Shown here in pieces: positions 36,467-46,482 of a DNA stretch of 64,000 bases. The position numbers and the translations under genes were made by a program. Position 1 is the stretch's first letter. The number at the start of each line of letters is the position of its first letter. This DNA is from JAHRVQ01 sp051278195. Lineage in GTDB: Bacteria; Pseudomonadota; Gammaproteobacteria; Pseudomonadales; Azotimanducaceae. The stretch lies in contig JBNMQM010000014.1 of NCBI GenBank assembly GCA_051278195.1, forward strand, positions 16,219 to 80,218. The letters are read 5' to 3'. The notes under the pieces were generated by a model. It was not told the origin of the DNA and made no database searches. It saw only the letters and a list, made by a program, of their open reading frames with translations.

Positions 36467-37638
36467 AAGCCGGCTGCACCCATACCACCGCCGATACACA
36501 TACTAACAATGCCGAACTTCTTCTCGCGTCGCTTCAGTTCGCGAACAACGTGGCCCGTCAAACGTGAGCCAGTCATGCCGAAAGGGTGACCGATTGAGAT
36601 AGAACCACCGTTAACGTTGTAGATTTCAGGATCGAAACCCATCTTGTCGCGGCTATATAGGCACTGAGAAGCAAATGCTTCGTTAAGCTCAACAAGATCA
36701 ATGTCGTTTACTGTCAAGCCGTTGGCTTTGAGCAAACGAGGAATGGCGAATACTGGACCAATACCCATCTCATCAGGTTCACAACCTGCAACAGTCCAAC
36801 CGCGGAAGTAAGCCAGTGGCTCAAGTCCAAGTGCTGCTGCGCGGTCTGCACTCATGACCAAAGTCATGGAGGCGCCGTCAGATAACTGAGATGCATTACC
36901 TGCTGTTACTGAACCGTCTTCTTCGAACACGGGCTTCAGTTTGGCAAGACCTTCTAGTGTGGTTTCTGCTCGGTTACATTCGTCGCGATCACAAACGCCA
37001 TCGACAACTTCTGTTTCCTTGGTTTCTTTGTTGATGATTTTTTGATATCTCGTTGCCATTGGCACGATTTCATCATCAAACAGACCGGCAGCTTGAGCGG
37101 CTGCGGTGCGCTGCTGAGACATGAACGAAAATTCATCCTGAGCTTCACGCGTGATCTGATAACGACGTGCAACCACTTCAGCAGTGTTGCCCATAGCCAT
37201 GAAGATAGCTGGAGATTTTTCTTCGATGAATGGGTGTTTGTCAGATTTTCCCGGTGTTTGACGCGTGTTGGATGAAATAGATTCAACACCACCCGCAATC
37301 ATGACTTCTGAACAGCCGCTGGCAATCTGGTTCGCTGCAAAGGCAATAGAGTTCAGACCTGAAGAACATGCACGGCTAATAGTAGAGCCGGCCGTTGTTA
37401 CGGGTAGGTTAGAAAGAATGACAGCCAGTCGCGCCAGGTTGCCGCCTTGCTCGCCAGTTTGGCTCGCACTACCAACGATTACATCTTCAACCTCAGCTGG
37501 ATCAAGGTTCGGGTTACGTTCCAACAACGCATCAATACAATGCGCGACCATATCGTCTGGTCGGGTCAAGTTGAATGTGCCACGGAATGACTTCGCCAGT
37601 CCGGTTCGTACGCTATCCACCACAACTACGTCGCGCAT
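36451..37638 (-). CDS. Acetyl-CoA acyltransferase (thiolase)
   Basis: 395 residues, normal thiolase length. The nucleophile is Cys91 in SRACSSGLNS. The GHP box is GHPFGMTG with His351, and the second active-site Cys is near 381 in CIGGGMG. It catalyses thiolytic cleavage of 3-ketoacyl-CoA (or the reverse condensation) and fits with the acyl-CoA dehydrogenase upstream as part of beta-oxidation. The FadA/FadI class is likely, but no FadB/FadJ partner lies in the window. GAGGAGAGA precedes the ATG. The C-terminal codons are duplicated downstream. Confidence 0.93.
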   Translation of the reverse strand: MRDVVVVDSVRTGLAKSFRGTFNLTRPDDMVAHCIDALLERNPNLDPAEVEDVIVGSASQTGEQGGNLARLAVILSNLPVTTAGSTISRACSSGLNSIAFAANQIASGCSEVMIAGGVESISSNTRQTPGKSDKHPFIEEKSPAIFMAMGNTAEVVARRYQITREAQDEFSFMSQQRTAAAQAAGLFDDEIVPMATRYQKIINKETKETEVVDGVCDRDECNRAETTLEGLAKLKPVFEEDGSVTAGNASQLSDGASMTLVMSADRAAALGLEPLAYFRGWTVAGCEPDEMGIGPVFAIPRLLKANGLTVNDIDLVELNEAFASQCLYSRDKMGFDPEIYNVNGGSISIGHPFGMTGSRLTGHVVRELKRREKKFGIVSMCIGGGMGAAGLFEAC

Positions 37639-37820
37639 AGATCTCTCCTCTCATGGAATAAAATCACTATTATGTGATCTGTTTTTATGAACGTTTCTAC
37701 GTTCTGGATCGTGCAGGGCCGCCATTGTGCCTTTAGTTTGCAGGTAGATACAAGGTATCCAAAAGCCTGCCTATTTTCGTGATGGGGCAGGATAGATCTC
37801 ATATATGACGCTAATTTGAG
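37639..37820. other. Intergenic region upstream of the thiolase gene
   Basis: 182 bases between the GH20 gene and the thiolase gene, both on the minus strand. It should carry the thiolase promoter. CACTATTATGTGATC near 37666 has weak dyad character. No other structure is assignable. Confidence 0.3.
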
Positions 37821-39653
37821 CTATTTCAGCGCGGCTGCGGCCTTATCCAGATGTTCGATGCTCTCCTGCAGGCCACCGGGACGATTGCGAGCGAGCCACA
37901 GGCGCCCATGCTCTGCCTTAATCGCCATCATTTCGGCCCTGAGGCGCTGCCGTGGGATAGCTTCGCCGCGAAAATAGCGAAGTCGATCGATGCCATGCAT
38001 GGCCATTAGAATGGCATTGCGTATCTCAGCAGCGACTAGCGGAGATTCTGATGGAGGCGCAGCCAGCAGGGTACGGAGCTCGTCACCGCAGGCCTTTATC
38101 TGCTCCGAGGCCAGGTCTTTAGTCGCGCCTGGCTCTAGATTCATGTTCCAAAATAAGGTTCGATTGAAAATGGTGGCATTGCGCAATGGAGATTTCGCCA
38201 GTTCCAGAACCTTGCCCAGTTGAATAATGGTTTGCGCCGTCGTTTTACTGGATTCGCCAAGAAAGCTGCGATTGACCAGATCAGCGAGGTCTGCCCGCGC
38301 GCTGCTGCCCTGCCGCCAGCTTTCGCAGGCACCTATTGCATAGCCTGGATAGCTAATCGGTAGGTATTGATGGTGGCCGTGATCGCCCCAGTCAGTGACT
38401 AGTAGCCCTAAGGCGCCATATTTTTTGCCATTCTTGGCGGCGCTGGTGATGTTGCGCCGCGTATTGTCGGTTCGGCCAGTGATTGAATTCCAACTCGAAG
38501 TGCCGGGGCAGACGTAAAATGGGATTTTTTGCTCAGCGACATGTGCGCACTCCTTTTGGAAAGGGTGGTCTGCTTCGTAGCCCCAATTCAGCGCGATAAG
38601 CTCTCGAGATAGGCGCTTCAGTGAATCGGGCTCCTTTTGCACAATATCGCTCCAGAACATCATCTGGCGATCACGCTTTTCTACTAAGCGCTGGATTTCG
38701 CTCATAAAGTCGATATAAACGTTAGTGGTGCCTTTGGCTTTGCACTTGTTGCGGCTTCTACCGAGCCCTAATTCCCAGGGCTCATCGCCGCCGACATTAA
38801 ACAAAGGGCTATCAAATAAGGGAAGGTACTCAGCGTGCAGCGAGTCGATTAGCCTGAGTGATGATTTGTCCGGGTTCAATGTGCTGCCGAACGGGATTTC
38901 CTCACTGGATAACGGATGCTTGAACCCATCGGGACATTCCGCGTACTTGTGATACTCGGGATGTTGCAGCCAGCGTTCAAAGTGGCCAAAGCAGTTCAAG
39001 TTGGGCACCAGTTCGATATAGTGGGCTGCCGCGTAGTGTTTGAGTTCTAGAATATCTGCGGCACTCAGTGGCGAAGCATTGGCCCAAACCAGAGGGTGGC
39101 CGGAGAACCGAAAGGTATGCTCCGTGTAGAGTTGGAGTTGGTTGTACTTGAGCGCCGCGAATTGCTCGATCAGTGTTTTTAAACTCTCGATTGTAGGTAC
39201 TTTACAACGACTGACGTCGAGCATGACGCCTCGGTGGGCGAAATCAGGTTCGTCGTGAATCGTCACAAAGGGTGCCAGATTTGAACTTTGATCAAGCAAC
39301 TGGGCGAGGCTGCTAAGGCCTCTAAATAACCCGCATTCAGTGGCAGCGCTGACGGTGTAGCCCGCCGTTGTAGTGGTTATATCGTAGGACTCGGCGGTCG
39401 ATTTTGCGCCCTTTAACGCAATTCTGATCAATATTTGATCGTCGCTCACGTTGCCATAGGTCATTTCCAGCGGTCTTGCTCTGCTGTCGGCAAAGGCTCG
39501 CACTCGGTCGGTGAAATTCTCCGAATGGCTTGTTGTGAGCTGAATAAAATGACGGCCCACGAGGCCTAGGGACTGTCTGCCAGCTTTTATCGTGGCGGGT
39601 TCCGGATAAATCACAGGTTTCATAAGCGTCATTTTTACAAGGTCTATGTCCAT
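37821..39653 (-). CDS. Family 20 glycoside hydrolase (beta-N-acetylhexosaminidase-like)
   Basis: 610 residues. An N-terminal GH20b-like domain (about 10-130) precedes the catalytic barrel that starts FAHRGVMLDVSRCKVP near 138. The catalytic Asp-Glu pair is D290-E291 in FNVGGDEPWELG. A long helical C-terminal extension (about 430-610) follows. There is no signal peptide at any of the possible Met starts (1, 8, 11), so a cytoplasmic enzyme acting on imported amino-sugar oligosaccharides or recycled muropeptides is likely. Family 20 enzymes use substrate-assisted catalysis through the N-acetyl group. Confidence 0.88.
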   Translation of the reverse strand: MDIDLVKMTLMKPVIYPEPATIKAGRQSLGLVGRHFIQLTTSHSENFTDRVRAFADSRARPLEMTYGNVSDDQILIRIALKGAKSTAESYDITTTTAGYTVSAATECGLFRGLSSLAQLLDQSSNLAPFVTIHDEPDFAHRGVMLDVSRCKVPTIESLKTLIEQFAALKYNQLQLYTEHTFRFSGHPLVWANASPLSAADILELKHYAAAHYIELVPNLNCFGHFERWLQHPEYHKYAECPDGFKHPLSSEEIPFGSTLNPDKSSLRLIDSLHAEYLPLFDSPLFNVGGDEPWELGLGRSRNKCKAKGTTNVYIDFMSEIQRLVEKRDRQMMFWSDIVQKEPDSLKRLSRELIALNWGYEADHPFQKECAHVAEQKIPFYVCPGTSSWNSITGRTDNTRRNITSAAKNGKKYGALGLLVTDWGDHGHHQYLPISYPGYAIGACESWRQGSSARADLADLVNRSFLGESSKTTAQTIIQLGKVLELAKSPLRNATIFNRTLFWNMNLEPGATKDLASEQIKACGDELRTLLAAPPSESPLVAAEIRNAILMAMHGIDRLRYFRGEAIPRQRLRAEMMAIKAEHGRLWLARNRPGGLQESIEHLDKAAAALK

Positions 39654-39808
39654 GATGCCGCAGGGTCGGTAGGTTCAGCAACGAAACGTTAAATTTTGCC
39701 GGCTTAGATGTGATAAAATTGTTACATTGTCACTACATCGCCCTACATTGGCGGGGTGTGGAAAGTGCTATAAAGTCATCCAGTTTTTCATTCTCTGGCC
39801 AAACGTTC

Positions 39809-40921
39809 ATGCAACTTTACGGATCAAAAGTGGATACCGTCAGTCAACAGCGCACACGACTTTACCGGCTTGCGACATTAGGTGCCGGTGTTTTTGTTCA
39901 CTTGATCGTCTGTTGGACCGTGCTTTCTATCGGTTATATGTCGATTGAACCGATGGAATTTGTCGGTCTCGGCTCGCTTGCTGCGGCAGGCTTTGTGTTG
40001 TTTGCGATCGCTATCAGCATGGAATGGAATCTTGGTCTTGAAGACCCAGATATGAGTCTCGCTCAAATGATGTGGGCGGTGAGCGTCATTGTTATGACCG
40101 CCTACTTTGTTGCAGAGTTCAAGCCGGTTGTCGTGCTTGCAGGCCTAGCGTTGATCGTTATGGGTGCCAATCGGTTGACGCAAAAAGAATTAATCATTTT
40201 TTCTATCTATAGCTTTGCCACCTATGCGCTTTCCGTCACTTATAAGGCGCAATTTGATTCCTTATCCTGGATCACCGAGATTGTTGTGATGATTGCCTTC
40301 GGTTTGGTGCTTGTGTTTGGTCCGGTGCTGTATCGGTTTGAGATGAAAATGGTCGAAAATGTACTCATCGACAAAAATGAGGAGTTGTCTTCAGCATTGG
40401 CGCGGATTCGTGAACTCGCCGTTAGGGATGAGCTAACAGGCGCGCACAACCGACGTTATTTGCTGGATTTTACCGCCCAGCAGAAAGCCATGGCGGATCG
40501 CCGTGACTATCGATTTACCGTGTGTTTTGTCGATCTTGATTTCTTCAAACGGGTCAATGACAGATTTGGTCATAGCACCGGTGATAACGTCCTGCGCAGC
40601 TTTTCAGAAATTGCCAAAGTGATATTAAGAGAAGTAGACTGTGTGGCGAGAATCGGTGGGGAAGAATTTGTTCTGGTGCTCAGTGGGACGCCTCAAAATA
40701 ATGCGGTGATTGCCATCGAGCGAATAGCACAAAAGCTTGGTGAATTGCAGGTCAGCAGCATTGAACCTGAGTATCGGATCACTGCCTCAATAGGCGTTAC
40801 CGAATACAAAACGGGCGAGGAAATCGAACAAACCATGGATAGAGCTGATAAGGCGCTTTATGATGCTAAGCGTACCGGAAGAAATAAGATTGTAATGGCT
40901 GAAGTAGGCGCCACTACTTAA
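39809..40921 (+). CDS. Membrane diguanylate cyclase (GGDEF)
   Basis: 370 residues from the ATG at 39809 (MQLYGSKVDTV). An upstream in-frame start at 39710 gives an unlikely leader. Six hydrophobic segments (about 20-190) form an integral membrane sensor, followed by a short coiled coil and a GGDEF domain (about 210-370). The active-site motif is GGEEF near 283 (RIGGEEFVLVLSG), with a preceding DELTGAHNRR and FVDLDFFKRVND. It should make cyclic di-GMP. No inhibitory RxxD site is evident before the motif. Confidence 0.92.
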   Translation: MQLYGSKVDTVSQQRTRLYRLATLGAGVFVHLIVCWTVLSIGYMSIEPMEFVGLGSLAAAGFVLFAIAISMEWNLGLEDPDMSLAQMMWAVSVIVMTAYFVAEFKPVVVLAGLALIVMGANRLTQKELIIFSIYSFATYALSVTYKAQFDSLSWITEIVVMIAFGLVLVFGPVLYRFEMKMVENVLIDKNEELSSALARIRELAVRDELTGAHNRRYLLDFTAQQKAMADRRDYRFTVCFVDLDFFKRVNDRFGHSTGDNVLRSFSEIAKVILREVDCVARIGGEEFVLVLSGTPQNNAVIAIERIAQKLGELQVSSIEPEYRITASIGVTEYKTGEEIEQTMDRADKALYDAKRTGRNKIVMAEVGATT

Positions 40922-40989
40922 AGGCCACGATCTAGAACACACGATTTTGAACCTGCTATCTTTAACACGGTTATGATCTAAGAGAATGA

Positions 40990-43900
40990 ATGGACAAGCG
41001 TCGCAGTCCCAGATACCCAATTAGCCTCAACGCGCTGGTGCACCCTAATGAAGGGCGCTCTTGGCTGTGCTTTATTCAAGATTTTTGTGAAACTGGGATG
41101 CTCTTGGTTGAGCAAGGCAGTAGTCGATCAAGGCGTTCCATGCCAGGCATCGAGGCCGGCGGTATGGTCGGCATTCATTTTTCTGTTCCCAACAAAAACA
41201 AAGAGCAGCATTTTCGTTTAGAAGGCAAAATCGTTCGTGCCATGGATTCCGGCGTCGGTATCAATTTTTCGACCGGGATGGACGACAATGCGATGACGGA
41301 GCTACTTAATTATTCGAATAGCATGCTGCTCTCATCTACGGGCACATCTGCAGTCACATCTAAAATCGCGGCGTCGCCAGTCGTTGATGAGCCGCAAGCA
41401 GCACCTGCCAAACCAGGTAGCATCAAGAGTGCCCAAGCGGGTTCGATTAAGTCTGCGCGCCAAGTATCTTCGATAACTCCCACGTCAAGAACACCCGCCA
41501 GTCACCCCGCTGCAAAGTCTGGTGCTAGCCAGCCCGGAAAAGCAGCTAGCCAGGGTTTGGATTTAGATCAGGAAATGGCTGCGAGTCCTGCTCGCAAGGG
41601 CCCAATCAAACCTGCAGAGTCCAAGCGAATTATTTCGGCTGTTCGGCGCGAAGTAGCCAAAGTGTTGCCAGAAATGAATTCCGCGTTTTTCTCCTACATG
41701 GACGAGGAACTGCTGAAGCTGGCGCGTGATGCAAAGACGAATGCCGTGCAGAGTGAATACTTTGCGGCGATGTCCAATCTTGAGAAGGCCAAAAAATCGG
41801 TCGGGCAGTCGTTCTCGAATGAAGTACTAGACCAAATTGATAATCCACGTGATCTCGATAAGCTGTTAGACAAACGCAAGGCGGCTGAGACGGAGCGAAA
41901 AGCCAAGCAAGCAGAGCGGCGCGTCAAGCTTTCGCTCGTCAACACCGAAGAGTTTGAAGACTGGTTGGCGATCGCCAACATGATTTCGCGGAGTGAGCGA
42001 AGTTACGAGAAATACCTGCAAGAGCTTAGAATCCGTTTAGGCATGCTGGTTGATTCTTGGAGTCATGTCGAAGCGAACCCGCTCGGTACTGCAGTATTTA
42101 CCCATGCATTTGATGACGCGATTCGAAAAGTAGATCTGAGTAAAGAGATTCGACAAAAGGTGTATAGCGGATTTGAAGCAAAAGCCATTCCTCTGTTTCG
42201 AAAGCTATATGTTGCGGTCGCCAAGTTGTTAGAAGACAGTCAGTTGTTTCCCGATATTGATGAAGACTACATCACCCCAATGGCATCAAGGGATAGGTCT
42301 CCGGAACGCGGCAAGGCCCCAGAGCCTGAAAAGAAAGTCGAACAAACAGCCGCACAAAAGACAGAACAAAAAGACGGCACTGAGGATGATGCTGATGAAT
42401 TGGCAGAGGACTTTGATCTTCGTGAGGAGCTTGAGGAACTTCGCAATGAAGTCCGTGGTCGCTCGCGCAGCCAGAGCTCTGGCCGAGCCAGTGATGGAGC
42501 CTCTCAGCGGCGTGGTGGTCGTGGTCGTAGAAATAGTGATCCTGGCAACGGAGGACGTAAAGATATCGGCCAAGCCATCAGTAGCCTCTACAGTACGGTT
42601 CGTGGGCTGGTCAGCCGTGATGCCCCCCAGAGCGATTATGATGGTGATTTTGCCGATTTTGATGATATTCGCGAACTGCTAACTAAAATGGAACCGGCGG
42701 CCTTGGGTCAGCGTCAGCGAGCTTCTGAGCGACTAAGTAATGCAGCAGGTCGACCGATCGCGCCGGAAGTGATGGAAAGCCTCGGCGTCGTCGAAAACCT
42801 TGTTGATTCGATCGAGACCGATAACATGCTGCCGGGTTCTGTGAAGGACTGGGTGCGCCAACTCGAGTTGACCTTGGATAAGGTCGCAACCGAAAGCGAT
42901 AACTTTCTGAGTGCGGATGAACCCCATGAATCATTAGAAGTGATTAACCAGCTGGCCCGCTTAGGTGGGGCAGAATCCGGTAGTGTTCGACGTGATGTCG
43001 ATAGCATTGTGGAAAATATCACCCGAAATTATGACAGTGACCCTCGCGTCTTTGAGGATGCGCTGCAGCGCTTGAATCCTATCGTTGAGAAGCAATCGCG
43101 GGCGTTTACCGGTAACGTCCAGCGCACAGTGAAGGCCAGTGAAGGTCAGCAAACCCTCGCTAATGCTCAGCGCGCTGTTGTTGACGAACTAAACAGCCGT
43201 TTGACGGGCCGTGAAATACCGGAAGTGTTACTCCGATTGCTCATGCCGGGTTGGCGCAACTTAATGGTCAATACGCATTTGCGTCAGGGCGAAAACAGTG
43301 CCGATTGGCAGCGTCATGTGCAAGCACTTGACCAGGTAGTTCATCACATAGACGGCACTGCATCGCCGGATGGTACACCAGGGTATATGGCGCCACAGGA
43401 GTTGGTGGAGTATATCGAACAGGGGCTCGATTCTATCTCGTTCGAGCCAGGTCAGCGGATTCCGCTGGTTAACTCTTTACGCAATCTACTTGTCGACGGC
43501 GGTGCCGGTGAGCCAGTGAATATGGTGGAGGTGCCAAAGGACTCGGTAGCCGAAGTTCTTGGCTTTACTGACGTCGACAAAAAGGAAATTCGTCGTAGTA
43601 CGATCCTTGACGAATGGGCTGAAAAACCCGAATGGGATCGGTGGCTCGATCGCGCGTCAAATTTGCATGTGGGCGACTGGTTGGAGTTTAAAGGGGAAGA
43701 GCAGGTATCAATTGTTGCCTGGTGTAACGAAGAGGCAACTAATTTTGTTTTCGTGAACCGCCGCGGAGTCAAGACTCACGATCTGATGATTGAAGAGCTT
43801 GCTGCAAAACTGGCGAAAAATGAAGCCAAGGTAATGGAAGAGTCGGATCTACCGCTCACAGATCGAGCATCTCATCGCATGTTACAGAATATGCATAATC

Positions 43901-45195
43901 AATTGACCCATCAGGCAAGCCATGACGAGCTAACGGGGTTGGCTAACCGCAAAGAGTTCGAGCGTGCATTAGAAAGATCGATCCAGTCATTTAAGCGGGA
44001 TCAGGCGACCCATGTTGTTGCCATACTCGATTTAGATCAGTTTAAGGTCATCAATAACGCTGCTGGGCATGATGCGGGTGACGAAATGCTCAAGCGAATT
44101 AGTCGACTACTAGAAGAAGGCCTTGCGGATAGCGAGCACGTCCTCAGTCGTCTCGGTGGTAATGAGTTCGGCATCGTCATTAATAATTGTGCCAAAGATT
44201 CCGGGATTTCAGTCATTCGCCAGCTAAGTGATCTCGTTAAGGCAAACCGATTTGAGTGGGGCAAGGATGTTTTCTCATTGACAGCGAGTTTTGGTGTTGT
44301 CTACATCGATGACTCGGCCGAAGATGCATTGTCAGTGATGCGCAGTGCAGATTCTGCTTGTGAGGCGGCCAAAGAAGCGGGCCGCGATCGCATCCAATTA
44401 TTTGAGCCGGGTGACACTGAGCTTGAAAAGCGACGCGACATCATGTCTTTTGTATCGCAGATCGATAACGCTCTGAAAGAAGATCGGTTCGTACTCAATT
44501 GTCAGAAAATTCAGCCCATTGTTGAAGGCGGTGATGATCATTCTCACTATGAGATTCTCCTCACGGTACTCGACGAAAACGATGAGCCGTTACCACCGCA
44601 AGACTTTATTGTTGCCGCAGAAACCTACAATCGTATGGGCGCGATCGACCGTTGGGTTATTAAGAATTCTTTCAAGTGGATTGCCAGTAACATCTTAAAG
44701 CTTGATCACCTGGGCGCTTTTTCGATCAATATTTCTGGTAACTCGTTGACGGAAGATGACTTCATGGAATTCGTCTTGGAACAATTCAATGAAACGCGAT
44801 TGCCGACGTCGAAGATCTGTTTTGAAATTACCGAGACTTCTGCCATCGGCAGTCTAGATGACGTCGTCGAGTTCATGGAGAAAATGAAGGTCATTGGTGT
44901 GCAGTTTTCATTGGATGACTTCGGTACAGGGCTGTCGTCTTATTCCTATTTGCGTAACCTACCGGTTGATTACCTCAAAATTGACGGCGTCTTTGTGAAA
45001 GACATCAAGACCAATCCCAGCGACTATGCAGTGGTGAAGTCGATCAATGAAATTGGTCACTTTATGGGTAAAAAAACGATTGCAGAATTCGTCGAAGACG
45101 ACGAAGTCTTAGAAATACTGCGAGAGATTGGCGTTGACTTCGCGCAAGGCTACGGCATCGGTAAGAAGATACCGATCACCGAACTTCTGCTCTAA
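40990..45195 (+). CDS. PilZ / DUF1631 / GGDEF / EAL cyclic-di-GMP protein
   Basis: 1401 residues. The N-terminus (RRSPRYPISLNALVHPNEG) is a PilZ-type cyclic-di-GMP-binding domain with RxxxR. A low-complexity Ala/Ser/Pro linker (about 115-200) follows, with a GSIKSA duplication. A long helical region (about 205-860) resembles DUF1631, with an acidic/basic insert near 440-520. A second PilZ-like segment (RASNLHVGDWLEFKGEEQ) precedes a GGDEF domain with degenerate GGNEF near 1055, then an EAL domain (about 1155-1400) with EIL in place of EAL (about 1187) but intact E-T-E, DDFGTG, LKIDG and AEFVE positions. A receptor/phosphodiesterase is likely. The stop overlaps that of argD. Confidence 0.92.
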   Translation: MDKRRSPRYPISLNALVHPNEGRSWLCFIQDFCETGMLLVEQGSSRSRRSMPGIEAGGMVGIHFSVPNKNKEQHFRLEGKIVRAMDSGVGINFSTGMDDNAMTELLNYSNSMLLSSTGTSAVTSKIAASPVVDEPQAAPAKPGSIKSAQAGSIKSARQVSSITPTSRTPASHPAAKSGASQPGKAASQGLDLDQEMAASPARKGPIKPAESKRIISAVRREVAKVLPEMNSAFFSYMDEELLKLARDAKTNAVQSEYFAAMSNLEKAKKSVGQSFSNEVLDQIDNPRDLDKLLDKRKAAETERKAKQAERRVKLSLVNTEEFEDWLAIANMISRSERSYEKYLQELRIRLGMLVDSWSHVEANPLGTAVFTHAFDDAIRKVDLSKEIRQKVYSGFEAKAIPLFRKLYVAVAKLLEDSQLFPDIDEDYITPMASRDRSPERGKAPEPEKKVEQTAAQKTEQKDGTEDDADELAEDFDLREELEELRNEVRGRSRSQSSGRASDGASQRRGGRGRRNSDPGNGGRKDIGQAISSLYSTVRGLVSRDAPQSDYDGDFADFDDIRELLTKMEPAALGQRQRASERLSNAAGRPIAPEVMESLGVVENLVDSIETDNMLPGSVKDWVRQLELTLDKVATESDNFLSADEPHESLEVINQLARLGGAESGSVRRDVDSIVENITRNYDSDPRVFEDALQRLNPIVEKQSRAFTGNVQRTVKASEGQQTLANAQRAVVDELNSRLTGREIPEVLLRLLMPGWRNLMVNTHLRQGENSADWQRHVQALDQVVHHIDGTASPDGTPGYMAPQELVEYIEQGLDSISFEPGQRIPLVNSLRNLLVDGGAGEPVNMVEVPKDSVAEVLGFTDVDKKEIRRSTILDEWAEKPEWDRWLDRASNLHVGDWLEFKGEEQVSIVAWCNEEATNFVFVNRRGVKTHDLMIEELAAKLAKNEAKVMEESDLPLTDRASHRMLQNMHNQLTHQASHDELTGLANRKEFERALERSIQSFKRDQATHVVAILDLDQFKVINNAAGHDAGDEMLKRISRLLEEGLADSEHVLSRLGGNEFGIVINNCAKDSGISVIRQLSDLVKANRFEWGKDVFSLTASFGVVYIDDSAEDALSVMRSADSACEAAKEAGRDRIQLFEPGDTELEKRRDIMSFVSQIDNALKEDRFVLNCQKIQPIVEGGDDHSHYEILLTVLDENDEPLPPQDFIVAAETYNRMGAIDRWVIKNSFKWIASNILKLDHLGAFSINISGNSLTEDDFMEFVLEQFNETRLPTSKICFEITETSAIGSLDDVVEFMEKMKVIGVQFSLDDFGTGLSSYSYLRNLPVDYLKIDGVFVKDIKTNPSDYAVVKSINEIGHFMGKKTIAEFVEDDEVLEILREIGVDFAQGYGIGKKIPITELLL

Positions 45196-46355
45196 AGCGC
45201 TTCGACTAGACTGCTGACAATATCAACAATTTGATCTGCTTCACTGTCGCTGATGATGAGCGGTGGCAGCAGTCGAATCACGGAATCTGCAGTCACGTTA
45301 ATCAAAAGACCTTTATGCAGCGCCGCTTTGACTAGATCGCCGCAGGGCGAATCTAGTTCAATGCCAATCATCAAACCGCGACCACGAATATCACGCACGT
45401 TGTTTCGACTGCCCAACCGATTGCGAAAGCCATCCATCATTCGTTCACCGAGGGCTGCTGCTCTTTTGGCCAGGTCTCCATCGACAATGTGTTTAACGAC
45501 GGTGTTGCCGACGGCGCAAGCAAATGGGTTGCCACCGAACGTCGAACCGTGATTACCCGGTTGAAAAACTTCTGCTGCTTTACCGCGCGCAAGGCAAACA
45601 CCAATCGGGATACCATTGCCTAGCCCTTTAGCCGTTGTCACCAGATCAGGCAGTATGTTGCTCTGCTGGTAGTTGAAATAGGTGCCTGTGCGGCCATTGC
45701 CAGATTGAATTTCGTCGAGAAATAGCAGCCAGTCATGCTCGTCGCAGATGGCACGCAGGGCATTCAAGTAGCCATCGTCGGGGACGTAAATGCCACCTTC
45801 GCCCTGAATTGGTTCGACCATCACAGCGACAATATTTTTGTTTTTAGTCATGGATTGAATCGCGTCGATGTCGTTGAAAGGTGCGCGTTGAAACCCATTC
45901 ATGAGTGGCTCAAACCCAGCCTGAACCTTGCGGCTGCCTGATGCCGTTAGTGTTGCTAGTGTTCTGCCATGAAATGCCGCTTCGGCGACGATGATGGTGG
46001 GGTTTTCAATGCCTTTTTTGCGACCGTAGAGTCGGCTAATCTTAATGGCGCACTCGTTTGCCTCAGCACCTGAATTAGCGAAAAAAGCGTTGTCCATCCC
46101 GGATAGTGCCGTCAAGCGTTCCGCGAGCTCAATCTGCGCCGGTATTTGATAGAGATTAGAGGTGTGCAGCAGGCGTTGGCCTTGTTCTGCGATTGTCTCT
46201 GCCACAGCCGGGTGTGCATGGCCGAGTGCGACAACACCGATGCCTGAGAGTGCGTCGAGATATCGATTGCCGTCGGCGTCGATTAACCACGCGCCATCAC
46301 CTCGTTCAAAGGCAACATCTAGCCTACCGTAGGTGTTCATTACTGAGTCGCTCAT
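45192..46355 (-). CDS. argD: Acetylornithine aminotransferase
   Basis: 387 residues of the class III aminotransferase family. Recognisable are FFANSGAEANECAIK (92-106), FHGRTLATLTASGS, LLFLDEIQSGNGRTG and the PLP-binding Lys243 in TTAKGLGNGIPIG. The enzyme transfers an amino group between glutamate and N-acetylornithine semialdehyde in arginine biosynthesis, and can also act on succinyl-diaminopimelate. The window also contains argG. The gene is convergent with the EAL protein and their stop codons overlap (TAG complement at 45192-45194, TAA at 45193-45195). Confidence 0.92.
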   Translation of the reverse strand: MSDSVMNTYGRLDVAFERGDGAWLIDADGNRYLDALSGIGVVALGHAHPAVAETIAEQGQRLLHTSNLYQIPAQIELAERLTALSGMDNAFFANSGAEANECAIKISRLYGRKKGIENPTIIVAEAAFHGRTLATLTASGSRKVQAGFEPLMNGFQRAPFNDIDAIQSMTKNKNIVAVMVEPIQGEGGIYVPDDGYLNALRAICDEHDWLLFLDEIQSGNGRTGTYFNYQQSNILPDLVTTAKGLGNGIPIGVCLARGKAAEVFQPGNHGSTFGGNPFACAVGNTVVKHIVDGDLAKRAAALGERMMDGFRNRLGSRNNVRDIRGRGLMIGIELDSPCGDLVKAALHKGLLINVTADSVIRLLPPLIISDSEADQIVDIVSSLVEAL

Positions 46356-46482
46356 GTTCGAATCCGGCGAAAATCAAAGGTGGGCGATGATAAACCAGAT
46401 TCGTTAAACTCTAAAGTGAAACACCGCTTTGGCTGAACACGTGACGACAGAGACCAGCACCACCAGCAAAACGACAACATCG

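Noticed and set aside
40990..41300. Treating the PilZ start as a separate gene
   Set aside because: The reading frame is continuous through linker, helical region, GGDEF and EAL domains with no internal ribosome-binding signal that would suggest a split.
46351..46375. tRNA-like TTCGAATCC string near the argD start
   Set aside because: No acceptor stem, D arm or anticodon arm can be built around it. Similar TTCGAA strings in the thiolase tail repeats are coding.
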